Positions 51,544-61,575 of a stretch of 64,000 nucleotides of DNA are shown here, piece by piece; position 1 is the stretch's first letter; the number at the start of each line of letters is the position of its first letter. Both the position numbers and the translations under genes were made by a program. Origin of the DNA: Closterium sp. NIES-65. Lineage: Eukaryota > Streptophyta > Zygnematophyceae > Desmidiales > Closteriaceae. Below the pieces are notes generated by a model. That model had not been told where the DNA came from, did not search any database, and worked only from the letters and a program-made list of their open reading frames with translations. Location: contig CANXME010000501.1 in the NCBI GenBank assembly GCA_948144175.1, positions 372,001 to 436,000 of the forward strand, read 5' to 3'.

Positions 51544-53645
51544 TCTGAAGGTTCCGCTCGGCGCTACTCCGCGTAGAATGGCGAGATATGGATGAGAGAT
51601 ATCTCCAGTCAGTGGAGGGGTGACTTTTGAGTCGACTCAAAGTATATTCCGCGTTGAACGGCGAGATATGGTTGAGAGATATCTCCAATCACTGGAAGGG
51701 TGACTCGAAGCCGACTCGTCCCTATCACTTTCCAATCTTTCCGTCGTTTTTTTCTGGTACGCAATGAATCAGAGGCCGCGGAGAGGTGTAGGAAAAACGG
51801 ATGTGTATTTCGGAACGGTCTAAGCTTATTGTGGCGACATCAAGATGCGAAGGGGGTCAGGCTTCTCTGGATGGGCCTATGCTCCTTCTGGTAGCGACAT
51901 CTAACCGAGGAGGAAATCGGCCTTAAGCTAGGAATGGACTCCAAACGAGGAAAGTAAATAAGCTCCCCTGTGCTGCGTGCAGATGTCACCAACAATTGAC
52001 TGCACCGGAACGCACCCGGTCGCTCTGCTGCTGGTGGAAAGAAGAGGAGAGGTTTGTAACGACCCTCAAGCACGATCCTTTCACTCGCCGCTCAGTGAGC
52101 TGTTGCTGTTGCCACCCTTGACTTGAAAAATAAATGCGAGAGCAGGAGAGGAGTTTAAATAGTCGTGAAGGTCCGCTGGCAGTCACGAGGCGGTCCGGGC
52201 CCTGAATGTCGGTCGTCTGGGATCGCCGAAAGCGCATCTGGTCGGTCGTGTATTGGTCCGTCAACGATGGCCGAGTCGCCTATTATAAGGAGAAACGTCT
52301 GGTCGCGAGACATGATGTGATTGGACGGACGACTTCGCGAGTAAGAGCTTATGGTCACAAGAGGGGGATGCTGCTGCTGCTCCATCCGTGGCTTAGGCTT
52401 TTCTAGGGATAACCGTTGTTCGTCGAAGCGCAACACCCTTGGAGTTTGCATGCAGCTGTTGACTGGAGGTTTGTGGTGGAGCTATCGACGCTCATCAGAA
52501 TAATTGGTTGGCAGCGAAAATAGTAAAAGCGCATCAGCGTGGAAGTTGTTTTGTTATAACCGAGATTGTAAAAAGCATTTCGCTAAAAGATTGGGCAGGG
52601 TCGTGTTTGCAAATGTGGTCTGATATGTCGTACAAACGGATCATCTCGAGTAGAGTTCAAGTCTAGGCATGGTCTGCCTGACTGTGTGGTGTATGATTCT
52701 GCTCCCTGGCAAGTCACTGGCTGGAGTCAACCCGAATGACGGGGATATGACTCGTCGAGTGGGGTAATCCACGTCAGCCGAATTCGACGTGTCCCAAGTT
52801 TACTGCCCTGCACAAACATCTCCCGATGAGCTGGCTCTTGGAGGGAGTGAAAGGCGAAGCGCCAGACGGTGAACAAAACTTGACCTGGGCAGCTGTAAAA
52901 CATTTGCCTCACATGTCATCAACCCAGAATGCACTCTCTTCTCTTTCCACTAGGGACCATCATGTGAGAATTACAGTGCCGTTGCGAAAACCTGAATTCA
53001 AGAATCATATGTATAGAACAAGCAAATTAAAAGAAATATTTCAGACCTGCCCATATCCTTGCACAGTCTCCCTCCTCCTGGCCTGCTTTGTGTTGCTGTT
53101 TGCTTTGTTTGCTGCGAAGTGCTAAGCTAAGAATGGCATTCACATGCTGTTACTGAAATTTGTGCGCCTCCCACCAGCTCGCTCCCATTCACATGCTGTT
53201 AGGGCTTGTCCGCCTGAGCCGTGCTGTAGGCCTGCAGCATTAATCTCGCTGCGAGTTTTTTGCTCCGCTTCTGGTCACCTTGCCGTTGCCTCTCGTCAGT
53301 AACGACGACTGTCGCGTTCGTTGCTCCCCTCGCGAATCTCGCCAAACCCGCTCGCCTCCCATCGCCATTCGCTCCTGCTCACCGTCTCCTCCGCTCATGA
53401 CCGTCGCCATCTTCCATTCGCCGTAACCTTTCGCATAACCAGCTGTATATTTTCCGTGAACGCATTCTCAGTACTTCAGCCGTCGCTCGCCAATCTCGCG
53501 CTTGGATTCGCCTGGAGTCCACACGTCGCGACGCGCGTTGCGAAGCCCAATTTTCACCTAGCCTTCGCTCGACGCATTTCCGTCCGTGTACTTCCGATTC
53601 TGTTATTCCGCGCCTGGTGCGTGCTGCTCGCCGTGACTGTTACGA
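51544..53645. other. Divergent intergenic region, PADRE gene / NAD-malic enzyme
   Basis: About 2.1 kb between divergent start codons. It contains a duplicated 56-bp stretch with a palindrome (51565-51704). A 99-codon plus-strand frame at 52826-53125, ending in a hydrophobic segment (VSLLLACFVLLFALFAAKC), is possible but unsupported. Nothing else was recognised. Confidence 0.5.
51622..51643. repeat. Junction palindrome, TCGA core
   Basis: CTTTTGAGTCGACTCAAAG between two 56-bp direct repeats (51565-51621 and 51649-51704) sharing gagatatctcca and differing at several positions. Confidence 0.9.
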
Positions 53646-56600
53646 ATGGCGGCGCTGCTCCGCGCTGCTGCGCGATGCGCGCGGGAGGGCATCAAGAGGC
53701 GCGGAGCGGAGCGAGTCCCCGCGCGCGCCGGCTGGCTCGTGGACGGCTGGACGATTGAGGCCCGAGCATTGCTAGTAGGGCGCCTCGGAGGGAGCCGCGA
53801 GGTGCATAGCGGGCCGGCAGTTTCCGAGGCGCCCCAGAGACAGAGCCCTCCGCCGCTAACGCGCCTCGGAGGGTGCCGCGAGGTGCATAGCGGGCAGCCG
53901 ATAATCATGGCGAAGCGCGGTGCGGACCTGCTGCACGACCCGTGGTACAACAAGGTGTGTGACTGTAACCGAAGGAGGCGTGCAACAAGGTGTGAGGCTG
54001 TAAGCGATGTGCGAGACTGTACGAGAGGGTGGTATAGCTAGGTGTGTGGCTGTTAGCGGGGGTGGTACAGGAAGGTGGTGTGACTGTAAGCGAGCGCTTG
54101 AAGTTTCCGAGAGGGACCGGCTAGGATTGAGCTGATGTCCCGTTTCTCCTATTCCCCAGTCCCCTCCAACGCCCCCCGTCCCTCCAACGCCCCCCGTCCC
54201 TCCCTCGCCATCGTCCTGGTCCTCGTGCTCCTCTTATCCCCAATCCCCCTCAACGATCCCCTTCACTCTCTCACCCCCTCTCCCTTTTCCCTCTTCCTAT
54301 ACCCCACACCAGCACACTGCGTTTGAAGCGCCTGAGAGGGACCGGCTGGGACTGAGGGGGCTGCTGCCGCCAGGGTACCAGACAATGGACGACCAAGTGG
54401 CGCAATTCAGTAAGTGCTCTTTTTTTTATATTATTCAGACGAGGCAGCTCATAGCGAGCAATGGGTTATTATCGGGTTGAGGGGGCTGCTGCTGCAGCCA
54501 GAGATTACAACGAAGCAGGTTATAGCGAGTGAGGTTTTACTGGATAGAGAGGGCTGCTGCCGCCAGGGTACCAGACATTGGACGATCAGGTGGTGCAATT
54601 CAGTAAGAGGTCTTTTGTGCTTACAACGAGGCAGCAAGCGAGCTGCTTCTACAAGGATGGACAATTGACTCTCCCAAGTATACGCCGGAACTAGCGGTAC
54701 CGATCCATCCTCCTATCGAACCTAGACCCCCCATCAAGACGAAGGAAGCCTCTATCATCGTGCAAATACACACACCCATTAACATTCAAAACATCTAGCA
54801 GTTTCAGCTTTTTTTTTTAATCTTCAGGAAGGAACTCAAGCTGCTCGCAACCCTGCAGGGAGTTTTTGAGAATTCTCAAAAGCACCCGGAAGGAACTCAA
54901 GCTGCTCGCAACCCTGCAAATTTAGGGTATGCAGCCTGCTCAGCTGCACATTGTTGGAAGGAAGAGAGTTGATGCGGCTGTTGTGAACCCGTAGCATGCG
55001 GAGGAAAGGCAGCTGAGTGAGGGGAGTAGGGAGACGTGCCCCGCTTGCACACGCTGATTCTGCCCTGCTTCCCACGTCCCGCTTGCGCACGCTCTCACAC
55101 GTCTCCCTTACTTCCCTCACTCAGCTGTCCTTCCTCCGTGTGCTACGGATTCGCCATCGCTTTGCTCCTTTAGCCCACCGTTGTTCAGATCCATCATGCC
55201 CCTCATGACCCTCATGCAACGTTCTTGCAAACCCAAACAGGAAGGTGACATGATCATCATGCTCGTGCAATGTCTCCATCCCCATCCGTCTCCCCTCTCC
55301 TCCCCCCTTCCCTGCTGTCACTCCCCCACCTCCAACCCCCCCTCCCTTTCCTTTTCCCCCTTCCCCGCCCCCCTCCCCCACTCCAGTGGCGGAGTACAGG
55401 AAGCTGGACCACAAGCCCGTCATGCCTCTAGCCCTGCCACTCACCTTCCGCTCATGCTCTCCCAACCCCCTCCCACCACCAGTGGCGGAGTATAGGAAGC
55501 TGGATCAGAAGTTCCTCATGCCCCTCATGCCTCTGCAATGTGCACCCCTCGCCTTGTTCTCTCTCCCCCCTCCCTTCCCCCTCCGCCCTCTCCCCTCCCA
55601 CCACCAGTGGCTGAGTACAGGAAGATGGAGCAGAAGCCCGTCATGCCGGACGACCCGGTTGACCTGCAGAAGTGGCGCATTCTCAACCGCCTGCACGACC
55701 GCAACGAGACGCTCTACTACCGGGTATGATGTGACTGCACCGCACTGTACCGCACTGCACTATCACCATGTTGGATGACCCGGTTTACGGGTTGACCCGG
55801 AAGCCCCTCATGCTGGACGATCCGGTTGACCTGCAGAAGTGGCGCATTCTCAACCGCCTGCACGACCGCAATGAGACACTGTACTATCGGGTGAGAGAGA
55901 GGAGATACGGACGTGTAGTGGTGGGTGTGTGGTGACCCAGTTGACCCGGTTGACCTGATTGACCTGCAGAAGTGGCGCATTCTCAACCGCCTGCACGACC
56001 GCAATGAGACACTGTACTATCGGGTGAGAGAGAGGAGATACGGACGCGTAGTGGTGGGTGTGTGGTGACCCAGTTGACCCGGTTGACCTGGTTGACCTGC
56101 AGAAGTGGCGCATTCTCAACCGCCTGCACGACCGCAACGAGACGCTCTACTATCGGGTGAGAGAGAGGAGATACGGACGCGTAGTGGTGGGTGTGTGGTG
56201 ACCCAGTTGACCCGGTTGACCCGGTCGACCTGCAGAAGTGGCGCATTCTCAACCGCCTGCACGACCGCAACGAGACGCTCTACTACCGGGTATGATGTGA
56301 CTGCACCGCACTGTACCGCACTGCACTATCACCATGTTGGATGACCCGGTTTACGGGTTGACCCGGAAGCCCCTCATGCTGGACGATCCGGTTGACCTGC
56401 AGAAGTGGCGCATTCTCAACCGCCTGCATGACCGCAATGAGACACTGTACTATCGGGTGAGAGAGAGGAGATACGGACGCGTAGTGGTGGGTGTGTGGTG
56501 ACCCAGTTGACCCGGTTGACCTGGTTGACCTGCAGAAGTGGCGCATTCTCAACCGCCTGCACGACCGCAACGAGACGCTCTACTATCGGGTGAGAGAGAG

Positions 56601-59600
56601 GAGATACGGACGCGTAGTGGTGGGTGTGTGGTGACCCAGTTGACCCGGTTGACCCGGTCGACCTGCAGAAGTGGCGCATTCTCAACCGCCTGCACGACCG
56701 CAACGAGACGCTCTACTACCGGGTATGATGTGACTGCACCGCACTGTACCGCACTGCACTATCACCATGTTGGATGACCCGGTTTACGGGTTGACCCGGA
56801 AGCCCCTCATGCTGGACGATCCGGTTGACCTGCAGAAGTGGCGCATTCTCAACCGCCTGCACGACCGCAATGAGACACTGTACTATCGGGTGAGAGAGAG
56901 GAGATACGGACGTGTAGTGGTGGGTGTGTGGTGACCCAGTTGACCCGGTTGACCTGATTGACCTGCAGAAGTGGCGCATTCTCAACCGCCTGCACGACCG
57001 CAATGAGACACTGTACTATCGGGTGAGAGAGAGGAGATACGGACGCGTAGTGGTGGGTGTGTGGTGACCCAGTTGACCCGGTTGACCTGGTTGACCTGCA
57101 GAAGTGGCGCATTCTCAACCGCCTGCACGACCGCAACGAGACGCTCTACTATCGGGTGAGAGAGAGGAGATACGGACGCGTAGTGGTGGGTGTGTGGTGA
57201 CCCAGTTGACCCGGTTGACCCGGTCGACCTGCAGAAGTGGCGCATTCTCAACCGCCTGCACGACCGCAACGAGACGCTCTACTACCGGGTATGATGTGAC
57301 TGCACCGCACTGTACCGCACTGCACTATCACCATGTTGGATGACCCGGTTTACGGGTTGACCCGGAAGCCCCTCATGCTGGACGATCCGGTTGACCTGCA
57401 GAAGTGGCGCATTCTCAACCGCCTGCATGACCGCAATGAGACACTGTACTATCGGGTGAGAGAGAGGAGATACGGACGCGTAGTGGTGGGTGTGTGGTGA
57501 CCCAGTTGACCCGGTTGACCTGGTTGACCTGCAGAAGTGGCGCATTCTCAACCGCCTTCACGACCGCAACGAGACGCTCTACTACCGGGTATGACGTGAC
57601 TGTAATGAACTCTCTACTACAAGGTGTGACGAGTGCGCGTGTGACTGTAACGGGCTGAGGAGTGACTGGGACAGGCAGGGTGAGGACCCGGTTGACCTGC
57701 AGAAGTGGCGCAGCCCCAACCGCCCGCACGACCGCAACAGACGCCTCCCCTCGCCTCCCCTCGCCTCCCATCAGCAGCAGCTCATTGCTCTGTTCGTCTC
57801 CTCCTCCCCTCCTCCCCTCGCCTCCCATCAGGTCCTGATCGACTACATTCAGGAAATGAGTCGCACTTTCCACGTCTCCACGGCCGGCACCGTGTGCCAG
57901 AAATGCAGCAGCAGCTTATTCCTCTCTGTTCTCTCCCCCTTCCTCCACTTCCCCCCTCTCCCTCCTCCCCTATCCCCTGCTCCCCATCTACGTTTCCCCC
58001 ATCAGGTCTTGATAGACCACATTCAGGAGATGAGTCGCATCCTCTACGTCCCAACAGTCGGCACCGTGTGTCAAAAGTACAGCAGTCTGTTCACTGCTCT
58101 TCCCCCCTCCCCTCCTCCCCTGCTCCCTTGCTCCCTTGCTTGGCCACCTCCCCAACCTACTACCCTCCTCTCCCCCCCCCCATCAGGTCCTGATAGACCA
58201 CATTCAGGAGATGAGTCGCATCCTCTACGTCCCAACAGTCGGCACCGTGTGTCAAAAGTACAGCAGTCTGTTCCGGCGGCCCCGAGGCATGTACTTCAGT
58301 GCGGCTGACCGCGGCGAGATGGCGAGTATGGTGCACAACTGGCCGGCAGACAAGGTGGGTGCTGCCGCTGTCTGTTGTGACTGAATGTGGTGACTGTATG
58401 TGGTGACTATATGTGTGTGACTGTATGTGTGTGAATGGAGACGAAGGGTGTTAGAATCACACTAGTCTGTTCAGGCGCCCCCGAGGCATGTACTTCAGTG
58501 CGGCTGACAGGGGCGAGATGGCGAGCATGGTGCGCAACTGGCCGGCTGGCAAGGTGGGGTGGCGAGAGATAAGGTGTGCTGGTTCCATGCTGTGAGTGCG
58601 TGCTGGAGTTATGTGCTGGGACTGTATGTGTGGGAAGACAGGATAGTAGTAGCAGTTTTTTCTTTTTTTTCTTTCCTTTTTTGGTTTGTGCAATGTTTTC
58701 TCTTCCATTCCTTCCTCCCTCCCTTCTCCACCCATCCAGGTGGATGTGATAGTCATGACAGACGGCAGCAAGGTGCTGGGCCTGGGAGACCTGAGAGTGC
58801 AGGCCATTCCCATCCCGTGCTGGGAGGCTGGCCGACCCGTGACTGATGGTCTGCCTACTGCTCTCTCTTCTCTCACTCTACTCTCTTCTCTCCCCTGTCC
58901 TCTTTCCCATTCTTCAGGTGGATGTGATAGTCATGACGGACGGCAGCAAGGTGCTGGGACTAGGAGACCTGGGAGTGGTGGTGCGGCTCACTGCTCTCTC
59001 TCCTCTCCCTGCTCCCCCCCTTCTCTCCATTCCCCCTTTCCCCTCTCCCTACCCTCTCCACCCATCCAGGTGGATGTGATAGTGATGACGGATGGCAGCA
59101 AGGTGCTGGGGTTGGGAGACCTCGGAGTGCAGGCCATAGCCATTCCGGTGGGCAAGCTCGACATGTATGTCGCTGCAGCCGGCATCCCCCCCAACCGGGT
59201 GAGTGTGAAAAGAGGGTGAGTGCTGGTACTGCCGCCCCTCTTGCGCTGTCTAGGCCCGGTGAGCTAGGGGGTACAGAAGGCCTGGTGAGTGGTGCACCTG
59301 GTGAGTGGTGCACCTGGTGAGAGTGGTGTGACGGACTGGTTCAGGAAGATCGACCTGGGAGTGCAGGCAGGCCATAGCTATCCCGGTGGGCAAGCTCGAC
59401 ATGTACGTCGCTGCTACGGGCATTCCACCCAACAGAGTGAGTGTTGCTACAGCATGCGGCACACATGCTCCTCCCCTCCCACTATAGAGCGAGTGACCTG
59501 GTAGTGCAGGCCATGGCCATCCCGGTGGGCAAGCTCCACATGTACGTCGCTGCTGCTCTCATTCCTCCCAACAGGGTGAGTGGTGGTGCGGCTAATATTA

Positions 59601-60990
59601 GCGTCAATGAATGTTGTGAGTGCTGCCACTGAACAGGGCGGTATAGCAGCTCCAGCTTTTCTTACTCTTCAAGCCCCAAATTAAAACTGTCTCTGCGGCT
59701 GCGGGCGTAACGCCAGGGGTTGTCTATGTGGCTGCGGGCGTAATGCCAGGGGTTACACCTGCGGCTGTGGCAGGGATGCCCCTTTTGAAATTCTCAAATG
59801 GATGCTGGTCACTTTTGAGTCGACTCGAAAGTGACCTCAGCTGCAGTGCAGGCAGACATAACGCCAAACAGGGTGGTGAATCCATTGGTCCACTGGGTAC
59901 CCATCTTCCCAGTTAGTTATTTACACGTTTGGCGTGTAAATAACTAACGTGTAATGGGGTAACGTGTTGAAGTATATTTCCTTCCTTTTTTGGGTCATTT
60001 TCTTTCCGTTCTTGCAGGTGCTTCCAGTGATGTTTGATGTCGGCACCAACAACGAGGCTCTCATAAAGAATCCCCTCTGTAAGCAGACTCGCGTTAGCCT
60101 TAAGAACACATCCCAATTCCCCATTACACAATTACATCATACGTTCGCTTGCGTGCGTTTTATTTAACCCCCCACCCATCCGAACACATTTCGACCAATT
60201 CTTACCCGTTTCCACCTACGCCAACCCATTTCAACCCATGCAGACCTGGGGTTGCGCCACCCTCGCCTGGATGGGGAGCACTACCTCTCTCTCATGGACG
60301 AATTCATGGAAGCTGTATTCGTTGAGCCCTCCACCCATCCAAGCACATCTCAACCAATTCCTGCCCATTCTCACCCATTCTCACCCATTCTTACCCATTC
60401 AGACCTGGGCTTGCGCCACCCTCGACTGGATGGGGAGCACTACCTCTCTCTCATGGACGAGTTTATGGAAGCCGTCTTCTCACGCTGGCCCAACGTGATC
60501 GTGCAGGTAGGTAGCACTCGTTCAGGTAGCATCTTCTGGTGCGTGCAGGTATCACCTGGCCTGGGAGCACTACCTCTCTCTCATGGACGAGTTCATGGAA
60601 GCCGTCTTCTCTCGCTGGCCCAACGTGATCGTGCAGGTGATATTCAAAGCATGTGGGCTGCATCTGGTGCAGGTTGTTTCTCCGTCTATCACTCCACTTT
60701 ATTCAATGACTCGCCCCCTGTGGGGCGCCTCAAAAGTTGTGTTCCGCTGTGCTCTTGTGTGTGGTGGTGTGTTCCCGTGTTCTTGTGTGTGTGGTTGTGT
60801 GTCTCTTTATGTGTTTGTTCACGCGTCTGTCTGTGTGTGCGTTTTTGTGTCTGTCTGTGTGTGCGTTTTTGTGTGTGTGTGTATGTACACAACCATTGCC
60901 TTGCAGTTTGAGGACTTTGAAATGCGGTGGGCCAACACCCTCATGGATCGCTACAAATCCCAGTATCGAATCTTCAACGATGATATCGAG
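53646..60990 (+). CDS. NAD-ME: Mitochondrial NAD-dependent malic enzyme, 3' end outside window
   Basis: Oxidatively decarboxylates malate to pyruvate in the mitochondrial matrix. Eight exons: 53646-53954, 54313-54409, 55608-55723, 58187-58354, 59070-59198, 60018-60078, 60403-60506, 60907-60990; 1068 nt, 356 codons, phases consistent. The Arg/Ala-rich N-terminus ([20 protein letters not shown]) fits a mitochondrial presequence. [16 protein letters not shown] is the NAD-ME rather than NADP-ME form. Others: [104 protein letters not shown] and RIFNDDIE. The GTAGVA and Rossmann parts should follow right of the window. The presequence region is longer than in Arabidopsis and includes a repeated GG(S/C)REVHSG motif. 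Confidence 0.95.
54090..54300 (+). repeat. Degenerate 5' copy of NAD-ME exon 2 and C-rich repeat
   Basis: 54090-54130 resembles [10 protein letters not shown] coding sequence. 54160-54210 repeats tccaacgccccccgtccc. Confidence 0.65.
54470..54612 (+). repeat. 3' copies of NAD-ME exon 2
   Basis: 54550-54605 copies LLPPGYQT through VVQF plus the gtaag donor. A shorter copy is at 54478-54500. The full exon is 54313-54409. Confidence 0.85.
54828..54918. repeat. Junction palindrome with AATT core between 30-bp direct repeats
   Basis: TTTTGAGAATTCTCAAAA (54865-54882) separates two copies of ggaaggaactcaagctgctc-type sequence, 54828-54857 and 54887-54917, that are nearly identical. It lies in NAD-ME intron 2. 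Confidence 0.93.
55384..55540 (+). repeat. Two 5' copies of NAD-ME exon 3
   Basis: Acceptor plus [14 protein letters not shown] (55386) and [14 protein letters not shown] (55484), upstream of the full exon (55608-55723). Confidence 0.9.
55731..57740 (+). repeat. Higher-order array of NAD-ME exon 3 3' copies (133-bp subunits)
   Basis: About 14 copies of [22 protein letters not shown] plus donor. Subunits are about 133 bp. A marker segment (caccgcactgtaccgcactg) recurs at about 55737, 56302, 56735 and 57301, defining higher-order units of 565, 433 and 566 bp. Most copies keep an open frame and an intact gt donor; the last, near 57692, is diverged. Confidence 0.95.
57831..58095 (+). repeat. Two 5' copies of NAD-ME exon 4
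   Basis: 57831-57905 (acceptor, then [20 protein letters not shown]) and 58007-58090 ([20 protein letters not shown]), upstream of the full exon at 58187-58354. The first has lost the YVPTVG catalytic-region tyrosine. Confidence 0.9.
58470..58556 (+). repeat. 3' copy of NAD-ME exon 4
   Basis: Encodes [20 protein letters not shown] through VRNWPAGK plus a gtgggg donor. Confidence 0.9.
58730..58985 (+). repeat. Two 5' copies of NAD-ME exon 5
   Basis: Acceptor plus [20 protein letters not shown] at 58740 and 58919. Both break off or change frame before GKLDMYV. Confidence 0.9.
59345..59580 (+). repeat. Two 3' copies of NAD-ME exon 5
   Basis: Copies of [12 protein letters not shown] plus PPNR and donor at about 59350-59440 and 59490-59578. 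Confidence 0.9.
59806..59835. repeat. Extended palindrome, TCGA core, 30 bp with one mismatch
   Basis: ggtcacTTTTGAGTCGACTC and its mirror. A weaker relative, cttttgaaattctcaaa, lies at 59781-59797. No clear flanking direct repeat was seen here. Confidence 0.88.
60241..60330 (+). repeat. 5' copy of NAD-ME exon 7
   Basis: Acceptor plus [20 protein letters not shown], diverging after EAVF; the full exon is 60403-60506. Confidence 0.9.
60562..60642 (+). repeat. 3' copy of NAD-ME exon 7
   Basis: Encodes [20 protein letters not shown] through VIVQ plus donor. Confidence 0.9.
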
Positions 60991-61074
60991 GTGAGATCGG
61001 GAGTGAACGTATAGACGTAATGTATGGCGGGTGGGTTGATGGGGATGTATGTGGTTATGGGAAGGTGGTTGGGA

Positions 61075-61575
61075 GGGCCAACACCCTCATGGATCGCTAC
61101 AAGTCACAGTACCGCATCTTCAACGGTGATATCGCGGTGAGATGAGATGGGTGATTGTGTGTGGGGTGTGGTTGTGTCTGATGATACCAAGGAATGGGTG
61201 GGTGTGGGCCAACAGCCTCATGGATCGCTACAAGTCAGAGTACCACATCTGTAATTATGATATCAAGGTGAGATGAGAGGGTAGGAGGGACAGAGGGGAT
61301 GGATGTATGTGCATGTGGGTGGGTGGGCGACTTTTGAGACGTCTCAAAAGATGAGAGGGTAGGAGGGACAGAGGGGATGGATGTATGTGCATGTGGGTGG
61401 GTGGGCGACTTTTGAGACGTCTCAAAAGATGAGAGGGTAGGAGGGACAGAGGGGATGGATGCATGTGCATGTGGGTGTGTGGGCCAACACTCTCATGGAT
61501 CACTACAAGTCACGTGAAAGAAGGAGTGTTTTGAGACGTCTCAAAAGTACCGCATCTTCAATGATGATATCGAGG
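61075..61575 (+). repeat. Early 3' copies of NAD-ME exon 8 with three palindromes
   Basis: Diverged copies at 61079-61137 (IFNGDIA) and 61207-61268 (ICNYDIK). Then a 78-bp direct repeat is interrupted by perfect palindromes CTTTTGAGACGTCTCAAAAG at 61331-61350 and 61409-61428. A third palindrome (61529-61546) interrupts a copy between KSQ and YRIF codons. Confidence 0.93.

Noticed and set aside
48102-51595. Several long plus-strand frames opposite the PADRE-like gene
   Set aside because: Shadow frames of GC-rich coding sequence with no recognisable domains.
53321-53758. 145-codon plus frame overlapping the NAD-ME start
   Set aside because: Different frame from the recognised [12 protein letters not shown] exon and no family match.
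55731-57740. CRISPR-like regular repeats
   Set aside because: Units are contiguous copies of an exon-intron junction without unique spacers, in a eukaryotic gene.
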